A stretch of DNA of 7,521 nucleotides, taken from NCBI GenBank assembly GCA_006227965.1, contig SBFL01000333.1, positions 1-7,521 on the forward strand, read 5' to 3'. Below, piece by piece: positions 1-6,583 of this stretch. The stretch is from Bacteroidota bacterium (GTDB taxonomy: Bacteria; Bacteroidota; Bacteroidia; Flavobacteriales; Flavobacteriaceae). A program made the translations under genes and the position numbers. Within the stretch, counting starts at the first letter, position 1; each line of letters opens with the position of its first letter. The notes under the pieces are model-generated. The model saw nothing but the letters and a program-made list of their open reading frames with translations, made no database searches and was not told the origin of the DNA.

Positions 1-3000
1 GAAAAAGGAACCTGTAGCTATCGGGTCCGAGAAGCCTACCCTATTTACACTTTTGCCTTCGGACAGTACGGGGATTGACTTTGTGAATTTTGTGGAAAAC
101 CAAAAGGATTTCAACATTTTCAAATACCGGAACTTCTATAACGGAGGTGGGGTTGCCCTTGGAGACATCAACAATGATGACCTGGTAGACATCTTTCTCA
201 CGGGAAATATGGTCCCCAACCGCCTTTACCTCAACAAGGGGAACTTCCGCTTTGAGGATATTTCGGAAAAAGCCGGGGTAATGGGGAATAAACCATGGTC
301 CACAGGGGTAGTCATGGCGGATATAAATGCGGATGGCCTTCTGGATATCTATGTCAGCAATGCAGGGAACATGGAAGGCAATAACCATGACAATGACCTG
401 TACATCAACAACGGGGACCTCACTTTCACCGAATCTGCCAGCCAGTACAATCTGGCCAAGACCGGATTTACAACCCATGCAACCTTCTTCGACTATGATA
501 AGGACGGGGACCTAGATGCCTATATCCTGAACAACAGCAATATTCCGGTAAGCAGCCTTGGCTATGCTGAACAGCGGGAAGTGCGGGCTCAGGACTGGGA
601 AGGAGTACCGCATATTTTCAGGGGCGTGGGTGATATGCTGCTCCGCAATGACGGTGGTACGTTTGTGGACATAAGCGAGCAGGCTGGAATTTACGGTAGC
701 CTTATCGGATTTGGCCTCGGGGTAATGGTCACCGATTTCAATCAGGATCTGTATCCGGATATCTACGTCTCCAATGATTTTTACGAACGGGATTACCTGT
801 ATATCAACAACCGGGACGGAACTTTTTCCGAACAGATCAAAGACTGGACCGGGCACCTGAGTCTTTCCGCTATGGGAATCGATATAGGGGACATAAACAA
901 CGACGGCCATCAGGACATCTTCATCACAGACATGCTGCCAGAACCTGAGCAACGCGTTAAATCCGTAATGGAATTTGAAGGCTACAAGGTCTATGACCTG
1001 AAGCGCGACAAGGATTTTTTCCAGCAATACATTCAGAACACCCTGCAATTGAACAACGGAAATGGAACGTTTTCAGAAATTGCCTACTACAGCGGGGTTC
1101 ACGCCACAGACTGGAGCTGGGCGGGGCTGATGTTCGATATGGACAACGACGGACTCCGGGATATCTTTATCACCAACGGGATCAACCACGACCTCACCGA
1201 TCTTGATTTTGTCGATTTTTTTGCAGACGAGATCATTCAGAAAATGGCCCTTACCGGCAAGAAAGAGTCCATAGACTCCATCATACAGAAGATGCCCATC
1301 AAACCCCAGCCTAACTTCGCCTACCGGAATAAAGGCGACCTGACCTTCGACAAGGCAAATACTGACTGGGGCTTTGAGATCCCCACCCGCTCAAACGGTG
1401 CCGCCTATGGGGACCTGGACAACGACGGAGACCTGGACCTGGTGATCAATAATGTAAACATGGAGGCCTTTGTTTACCGGAACAATACGGACCGTCAAAA
1501 GCAGCACAACTATCTTCGGATGAAATTTAAGGGGTCTGAAAAGAATACCTTTGCCATAGGTGCCACTGCCCGGGTTTATTTCGGTCCAGAGGTGGTAGTG
1601 CAGGAACTTGTGCCTTCCCGGGGGTTCCAGTCGTCTGTGGACTATACCATGACCATTGGCCTCGGTGGCGCAGCACTTGTGGATTCCATTCGGGTCATCT
1701 GGCCGGATGACAAGACCCAGCTCCTGGAAAAAGTGACTCCCAACCAGGAGCTCCTGTTCACACAGGCGGAAGCCTCGGAAACTTACCATTCATCCGCCAC
1801 GGAAAAAACCAGGTCCCTCCTGGTGGAAACCCCTCTGAAAAACACCAGGCAACACAAGGAGGACCGCTACAACGATTTTGACCACGAGGGGTTGATATTC
1901 GCAAAGCTCTCTCAGGAAGGCCCGGCTTTGGCCGTTGGTGATGTAGACGGGGATGGCAATGAAGATTTTTACCTCGGAGGTGCCTCCGGACAGGCAGGCG
2001 CACTTTATCTGCATCAGGGTGCGGGCCGCATCCGGGAGAAACGAGTACCCGCCTTTGAGGGGGATGCAGAATTTGAGGATACCGCGGCTGCCTTCTTTGA
2101 TGCAGACGGGGATTCCGATCTGGATCTCATGATTGCCACCGGGGGCAACCAGGTTGGCAAAAACCGGACCTATCGGCCCAGGTTGTACCTCAACAATGGT
2201 TCTGGCGGATTTACCAAATCGGAACGCGAACTACCTTCCTCCTTTAAAAACATGTCCACAGTGAGTCCCGAGGATTTTGACGGGGACGGGGACATCGATG
2301 TGTTCATCGGTTCCCGTTCTGTAGTGGGGATCTATGGAGTAAACCCGGACCACCTGCTGTTGGAAAATACGGGTAATGGAGAATTCCGGAATGCCACAGA
2401 CAGAATGGGCAATGATCTGAAAGATGCCGGTATGATTACGGCTTCCGTCTGGGCCGATTTGGACGGAGACGGAAAGAAAGACCTGATTGCGGCGACGGAC
2501 TGGGGCAGCCCCAGGTTATACCAGAACAACGGGAGGAGGCTCAGCAAACTAAACACCTCCCTGGACAGCCTGCATGGCTGGTGGAACACCGTGACGGCCG
2601 CCGACCTGGATAAAGACGGGGACCCGGACCTCATCTTTGGGAATCAGGGGTCCAACCTGCACTACAGGCCCACACCGGGACATCCCATGAAAATGTGGGT
2701 CAATGATTTCGACAATAACGGGACCCTGGAACAGATCGTTACACTCCACGAAAACGGGGGTGACTATCCCATCCACATGAAGAAAGAGCTGACGGGCCAA
2801 CTGGTATCCCTGAAAAAGGAGAACCTTAAGGCCTCTGTTTATGCCAGCAGGACCATACAACAGTTAATCCCGCAGCAGGTGGTTGCCAAATCCATCGTCA
2901 GGCAGGTAACCCTGTCCGAATCCATCGTGGCCATCAACGAAGGGAACGGAAGATTCAGTATCCGGAAACTTCCCGAGCGTGTGCAGCTTTCCTGCATATG

Positions 3001-3286
3001 CGGGATTGCCTGTATGGATGTAAACCAGGACGGCCACCTGGACCTTGTGATGGCGGGAAACAATTATGAATTCAAACCCCAGTTCTCCCGTCTGGATGCC
3101 GGATATGGCAATGTGCTCCTCGGGGACGGCAACTGGAATTTTGAGTGGCAGGACTACAACCGGAGCGGTTTCGTTGTGCGTGGAGAGGTCAAGCACTTGC
3201 AACCCCTCAGGGACAAAAATGGAAAAACCTATTTGATAGCCGCGGTCAATGAAGGAAAACCCAGGTTATTTGAAGTTAATGAATAA
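1..3286 (+). CDS. VCBS/FG-GAP repeat protein with ASPIC/UnbV-like segment (first paralogue, 5'-partial)
   Basis: The frame is open to the left edge (first full codon at 2; residues KKEPVAIGSEKPTLFTLLPS), so the start and any signal peptide lie outside. The TTG at 53 could serve as a start but is probably internal, because the codons before it read as the usual linker after a lipoprotein signal. About 1094 residues are visible. Seven Ca-loop-like motifs (DxDxDGxxD type) begin at 164, 320, 491, 734, 890, 1136 and 1412. An ASPIC/UnbV-like segment follows at about 1508-1760, with PSRGFQSS and a VDSIRVIWPD motif. Seven more loops begin at 1940, 2099, 2273, 2456, 2603, 2705 (degenerate, DFDNNGTLE) and 3017. 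In this family the loops cap beta-propeller blades, and the proteins are usually exported and bind Ca, glycans or partner proteins; the exact role is unknown. The only three cysteines visible cluster at 2993-3013. The gene is a tandem paralogue of the next one and overlaps it by 8 bases. Family assignment is firm, function is not. Confidence 0.93.
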   Translation, partial: KKEPVAIGSEKPTLFTLLPSDSTGIDFVNFVENQKDFNIFKYRNFYNGGGVALGDINNDDLVDIFLTGNMVPNRLYLNKGNFRFEDISEKAGVMGNKPWSTGVVMADINADGLLDIYVSNAGNMEGNNHDNDLYINNGDLTFTESASQYNLAKTGFTTHATFFDYDKDGDLDAYILNNSNIPVSSLGYAEQREVRAQDWEGVPHIFRGVGDMLLRNDGGTFVDISEQAGIYGSLIGFGLGVMVTDFNQDLYPDIYVSNDFYERDYLYINNRDGTFSEQIKDWTGHLSLSAMGIDIGDINNDGHQDIFITDMLPEPEQRVKSVMEFEGYKVYDLKRDKDFFQQYIQNTLQLNNGNGTFSEIAYYSGVHATDWSWAGLMFDMDNDGLRDIFITNGINHDLTDLDFVDFFADEIIQKMALTGKKESIDSIIQKMPIKPQPNFAYRNKGDLTFDKANTDWGFEIPTRSNGAAYGDLDNDGDLDLVINNVNMEAFVYRNNTDRQKQHNYLRMKFKGSEKNTFAIGATARVYFGPEVVVQELVPSRGFQSSVDYTMTIGLGGAALVDSIRVIWPDDKTQLLEKVTPNQELLFTQAEASETYHSSATEKTRSLLVETPLKNTRQHKEDRYNDFDHEGLIFAKLSQEGPALAVGDVDGDGNEDFYLGGASGQAGALYLHQGAGRIREKRVPAFEGDAEFEDTAAAFFDADGDSDLDLMIATGGNQVGKNRTYRPRLYLNNGSGGFTKSERELPSSFKNMSTVSPEDFDGDGDIDVFIGSRSVVGIYGVNPDHLLLENTGNGEFRNATDRMGNDLKDAGMITASVWADLDGDGKKDLIAATDWGSPRLYQNNGRRLSKLNTSLDSLHGWWNTVTAADLDKDGDPDLIFGNQGSNLHYRPTPGHPMKMWVNDFDNNGTLEQIVTLHENGGDYPIHMKKELTGQLVSLKKENLKASVYASRTIQQLIPQQVVAKSIVRQVTLSESIVAINEGNGRFSIRKLPERVQLSCICGIACMDVNQDGHLDLVMAGNNYEFKPQFSRLDAGYGNVLLGDGNWNFEWQDYNRSGFVVRGEVKHLQPLRDKNGKTYLIAAVNEGKPRLFEVNE
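1508..1760 (+). other. ASPIC/UnbV-like segment of first VCBS protein
   Basis: The segment runs from NYLRMKFKG through IGATARVYFG, the hallmark PSRGFQSS and LVDSIRVIWPDDKTQLL to a closing NQELLF. This order (invariant-looking RGFQSS, then a VDSIxxxWPDG-type strand pair) is the signature of the ASPIC/UnbV domain, which usually follows a set of FG-GAP repeats. Here it sits mid-protein, between two loop clusters. Boundaries are approximate. Confidence 0.82.
3279..3286 (+). promoter_or_regulatory. 8-base stop/start overlap (translational coupling)
   Basis: ATGAATAA carries the preferred start of the second gene (ATG 3279-3281) and the stop of the first (TAA 3284-3286) in another frame. No Shine-Dalgarno-like sequence sits at the usual distance upstream (the nearest bases read ttatttgaagtta), which is normal for Bacteroidota. 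Ribosomes finishing the first gene probably reinitiate here. The coupling itself is an inference from the overlap. Confidence 0.75.
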
Positions 3287-3332
3287 AGCAGCAATCATTG
3301 CAGGAGCCCTCTTGTCCTTAACCGCTGCCTGC
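3279..3332 (+). other. Lipoprotein signal peptide and lipidated Cys of second VCBS protein
   Basis: The eighteen codons read as a short start with one Lys, a hydrophobic stretch (AAIIAGALLSLTAA) and Cys18 (TGC at 3330-3332). The lipobox LTAAC has Thr rather than Leu at -3, with Leu at -4, so it is slightly off consensus. The next residue is Arg, not Asp. Signal peptidase II processing is inferred; surface exposure cannot be judged with confidence. Confidence 0.8.
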
Positions 3333-6300
3333 CGGCAGGGTGGGGATCTCTTTGACCAACCGGGCCCGGACCGGACCGGGGTGCGATTTACCAACGCCAT
3401 TGAGGAGACGGACGCCCTGAACATCCTGGACTACCTCTATTTTTACAACGGGGGTGGGGTAGCCGTAGGGGATATCGACAATGACGGCCTCCCGGATATT
3501 TTCTTCTCCGGAAACCAGGTAAAAAACAAGCTTTTCCGGAATTTGGGGAATATGAAATTCGAGGACATCTCCGCTGAAGCCGGTATAGAAGGAATGAGCA
3601 GTTGGAATACAGGGGCTGTCATGGGGGACGTCAATGCAGACGGGCTGCTTGATATCTACGTATGCGCCGTGGTGGGCATCAATGGCTTTACGGGTCACAA
3701 CGAACTCTTTATAAATAATGGGGACGGAACCTTTTCCGAAAAGGCCGCAGAATATGGCCTTGATTTCGACACCTTCAGTTCCAATGCCTCCTTCCTGGAC
3801 TATGACCTGGACGGAGACCTGGACCTCTACCTCCTCAACCATGCCGTACACACCCAGGATTCCTATGGCAAAGCCTCCCTGCGGTATGATCGAAACTACG
3901 ATACCGGGGACAAACTACTCAGGAACGACAGGGGTCGCTTCACCGATGTAAGTGAACAGGCCGGTATTTACGGCGGCATCAACGGCTATGGGCTTGGGGT
4001 TGCCGTTTCTGACTTCAACCTGGATGGGTATCCGGATATCTATGTAGGCAATGATTTCCATGAAGACGACTACTTCTACCTGAACAACGGGGACGGGACC
4101 TTCAGTGAAAGCCTCCGGGCCTACTTCGGGCATACCAGCAGGTTCTCCATGGGCAGCGATGCGGCCGATATAAACAATGACGGGCGGCCCGACCTGATTT
4201 CGCTGGACATGTTGCCCGAAGAAGAAATTCCGCTGAAATCATCCGAAGGGGATGATGACATACAAACCCAGGGGATGCGCATAGGGGAATACGGATACTA
4301 TTACCAGTTTACCAGGAATATGCTTTATGTGAACCAACCGGACGGACACTTCATGGAAACCGCTCTGATGAGCGGGGTAGCTGCCACGGACTGGAGCTGG
4401 AGCGCCCTATTTGCAGATTTCGACCAGGACGGGTACCAGGACCTCTTTGTTTCAAACGGGATCCCGAAAAGGCCAAACGATCTGGATTTTGTCAAGTTTG
4501 TATCCAACGAGCAGATCAGCAGTAAAATCAGCAACACGAAACTGGTAGACCAAAAGGCCCTGGAGATGATGCCTTCAGGAAACGTTCATAATTATGTCTT
4601 CCAGGGAGGAGAAACCCTCCGGTTTAAGGACCGGTCCGCGGACTGGATCCGCAAAGACACCGTGCTTTCGGGAGCCACCGCCTGGGCAGACCTTGACCGG
4701 GACGGGGACCTGGACCTGGTGATCAACAACCTGAACCACCCGGCCAGCATCCTGGTAAACAAAGGGACTGAGAATCACTCCCTCACCCTCCGCCTGGAAT
4801 TCACCGGCCAAAACCCCTATGCGGTAGGATCAAAAGTTTATGCCTATCAAAACAGGTCCGTTCAAATGCGGGAGCTTTATCCCGTAAGAGGGTTTCAGGC
4901 ATCTTCCGAACCCCTGATCCATTTTGGTTTGGGGGCCTCGGCCACCGTCGATTCCCTTAAAATTATATGGCCGGATGGCACCAGCCAGGTGCTCCGGGAT
5001 GTCGCTTCGGATTCCCTGATCAGTGTACGACCCGAACATACCCGTCCTTTTGATTATGCCAGCCTGAATCCAAAACAACCAGCCATTTTCAAAAAACTGG
5101 AGGCGGGCCTTGGTATTGATTTCACCCACAGGGAAGACAAATACACCGATTTCAACCGTGAAAAACTCCTGCCCTACAGCTTTGCCGACCGGGGGCCTGC
5201 CTTTGCAAAAGGCGATCTGGATGGGGACGGGAAGGATGACCTTTTCTTTGGTGGCTCCAAAAGGATCCCGTCCGAAATTTTTCTCCAGCGGGACTCCGGC
5301 TTTCAGAAAATCCGCCTGCAGGAGCTACAGGCCGACAGCATTCAGGAGGAGGTTGCCGCGGCAATAGCCGACTTTGACGGAGACGGCCGCAATGATGTGA
5401 TCATTGGCTCAGGAGGAGCCGACTTCTATGGGAAAGCAGGGCCCCTACTGGACACCTACTATCAAAACCTACCCTCCGGGTTTGAGAAAGGGGCCATCCC
5501 TGAGAATTTTGCCAACACCTCTGTTTTAAGGCCTTTCGATTATGACGGGGACGGGGACCTGGACCTCTTTTTAGGCAACCAGGGCACCACCGGCAGTTTC
5601 GGTGCCTATCCGGATAGTTACCTGCTGGAGAACAAGGGTGGGGAATTTCAGGTGGTGGATGCCTTCCCGGGCAGGGAACTGGGAATGGTGACCGATGCAC
5701 TCTGGAGCGATTTCGACCGGGATGGGAGTACGGACCTCATAGTGGTTGGGGAATGGATGACCCCTGTATTCCTGAGGAACGAAAATGGGAGATTCAGGCA
5801 AATTGACGCCAAGGGACCTGCCGGGCTCTGGCAGCGAATCATCCCTTTCGATATCGACAGTGACGGGGATACGGACTACCTGTTGGGGAACTGGGGCGCC
5901 AACTCGAAATTCACGGCCTCGGCCGAGTATCCGATGAAGATGTATTTTGCGGATTTCGATGCCAACGGAAGTACGGAAACCGTTTTGGCAACTGCCAGGA
6001 ACGGAACCTACTATCCCCTGGTGGGGCTGGATGAACTGGGTTCCCAAATGGTGATGCTCCGAAGGAAATATCCGCAGTACCGGGATTTCGCAGGGCAACC
6101 CATAGAAAACATCTTTGAACCCGCACAGCTGAAGGGGGCGGCGCTCCGGGAAGTAACCGAACTGAGGACCGGGTATCTGAAAAACGAAGGGGACGGTTTC
6201 CGCTTCCTTGCCTTTCCTGAAGACCTGCAGGTTGCCCCTGTGATGGATTTCCTCTCCTATGACTTCGACGGAGATGGAAAGGAGGAAGTGCTGGCCGCAG

Positions 6301-6533
6301 GAAATTACTTTGGGGTAACGCCCTATCAGGGGCGGTTTGATTCCTTTCCCGGGGCCTTGATAAAAAGTGAAAATGAAATAATTTTGGGCAACCAGACCGG
6401 CCTGGACCTGATGAACAGATCCGTCAGGCACCTGTCAGTGGTCCCTTTTGAGAACAAACCTTATCTGCTGGTGGTTTACAACGATGCCGCCGCTGAAGTG
6501 TACCAGTTAACTAACAAAAGTAATAAAGAATGA
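3279..6533 (+). CDS. VCBS/FG-GAP repeat lipoprotein with ASPIC/UnbV-like segment (second paralogue, complete)
   Basis: This is a complete protein of 1084 residues if it starts at the ATG at 3279. I prefer that start over the in-frame ATG at 3249 because it places a short signal peptide (MNK, then a hydrophobic run) right at the N terminus, ending in LTAAC with Cys18 as the likely lipidated residue. Ca-loop-like motifs begin at residues 65, 117, 174, 245, 297, 380 and 471. An ASPIC/UnbV-like segment spans about 499-582 (PVRGFQASS, VDSLKIIWPDG). A second set of loops begins at 646, 698, 754, 811, 858, 892 (degenerate, DFDANGSTE) and 995. The 7+7 layout suggests two propellers joined by the ASPIC/UnbV part. 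It should be exported and anchored in a membrane by lipid, with Ca-stabilised propellers acting as a scaffold or binding surface; no catalytic motif is visible. It overlaps both neighbours, pointing to one operon. Family call secure, ligand unknown. Confidence 0.95.
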   Translation: MNKAAIIAGALLSLTAACRQGGDLFDQPGPDRTGVRFTNAIEETDALNILDYLYFYNGGGVAVGDIDNDGLPDIFFSGNQVKNKLFRNLGNMKFEDISAEAGIEGMSSWNTGAVMGDVNADGLLDIYVCAVVGINGFTGHNELFINNGDGTFSEKAAEYGLDFDTFSSNASFLDYDLDGDLDLYLLNHAVHTQDSYGKASLRYDRNYDTGDKLLRNDRGRFTDVSEQAGIYGGINGYGLGVAVSDFNLDGYPDIYVGNDFHEDDYFYLNNGDGTFSESLRAYFGHTSRFSMGSDAADINNDGRPDLISLDMLPEEEIPLKSSEGDDDIQTQGMRIGEYGYYYQFTRNMLYVNQPDGHFMETALMSGVAATDWSWSALFADFDQDGYQDLFVSNGIPKRPNDLDFVKFVSNEQISSKISNTKLVDQKALEMMPSGNVHNYVFQGGETLRFKDRSADWIRKDTVLSGATAWADLDRDGDLDLVINNLNHPASILVNKGTENHSLTLRLEFTGQNPYAVGSKVYAYQNRSVQMRELYPVRGFQASSEPLIHFGLGASATVDSLKIIWPDGTSQVLRDVASDSLISVRPEHTRPFDYASLNPKQPAIFKKLEAGLGIDFTHREDKYTDFNREKLLPYSFADRGPAFAKGDLDGDGKDDLFFGGSKRIPSEIFLQRDSGFQKIRLQELQADSIQEEVAAAIADFDGDGRNDVIIGSGGADFYGKAGPLLDTYYQNLPSGFEKGAIPENFANTSVLRPFDYDGDGDLDLFLGNQGTTGSFGAYPDSYLLENKGGEFQVVDAFPGRELGMVTDALWSDFDRDGSTDLIVVGEWMTPVFLRNENGRFRQIDAKGPAGLWQRIIPFDIDSDGDTDYLLGNWGANSKFTASAEYPMKMYFADFDANGSTETVLATARNGTYYPLVGLDELGSQMVMLRRKYPQYRDFAGQPIENIFEPAQLKGAALREVTELRTGYLKNEGDGFRFLAFPEDLQVAPVMDFLSYDFDGDGKEEVLAAGNYFGVTPYQGRFDSFPGALIKSENEIILGNQTGLDLMNRSVRHLSVVPFENKPYLLVVYNDAAAEVYQLTNKSNKE
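4773..5025 (+). other. ASPIC/UnbV-like segment of second VCBS protein
   Basis: The segment contains NHSLTLRLEF, AVGSKVYAY, the hallmark PVRGFQASS, FGLGASATVDSLKIIWPDG and a closing SLISV. It keeps the canonical WPDG, where the first paralogue has WPDD. It separates the first seven Ca-loop motifs from the last seven. Boundaries are approximate. Confidence 0.83.
6530..6533 (+). promoter_or_regulatory. ATGA stop/start overlap (translational coupling)
   Basis: The start of the haloperoxidase-like gene (ATG 6530-6532) overlaps the TGA stop of the second VCBS gene (6531-6533). The bases before it are A-rich (aaaagtaataaaga) with no clear Shine-Dalgarno sequence. This favours coupled translation and roughly matched production of the two lipoproteins. 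Confidence 0.8.
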
Positions 6534-6583
6534 AAGCAATATTGTCTTCTTTAATGGCTATGGCCCTCGTGCTTGCCTCATGC
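6530..6583 (+). other. Lipoprotein signal peptide and lipidated Cys of haloperoxidase-like protein
   Basis: The eighteen codons encode MKA, a hydrophobic core (ILSSLMAMALVL) and the lipobox LASC with Cys18 at 6581-6583. This is a strong match to the signal peptidase II consensus. The mature enzyme should be anchored by lipid outside the cytoplasm. Confidence 0.88.

Noticed and set aside
41..1048. Antisense open frames opposite the first VCBS gene
   Set aside because: Their products are rich in Val/Ile, as expected for the complement of Asp/Asn codons in the Ca-loops. They are shadows of the real gene.
164..6287. Many recurring GACGGGGAC-like short repeats, possibly CRISPR or regulatory
   Set aside because: They are all in frame and encode the DGD part of Ca-loops; spacing follows the protein blades and there are no uniform repeats with unique spacers.
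5571..6431. Antisense open frame of 286 codons
   Set aside because: It lies wholly inside the second VCBS gene, which has clear family motifs in its own frame. The antisense frame stays open because Asp and Gly codons (GAC, GGN) read as GTC and NCC on the other strand.
6500..6540. Possible terminator or promoter between the second and third genes
   Set aside because: No GC-rich hairpin with a T-run is visible and the genes overlap, so there is no room for an independent element; A-richness here fits a Bacteroidota translation start.
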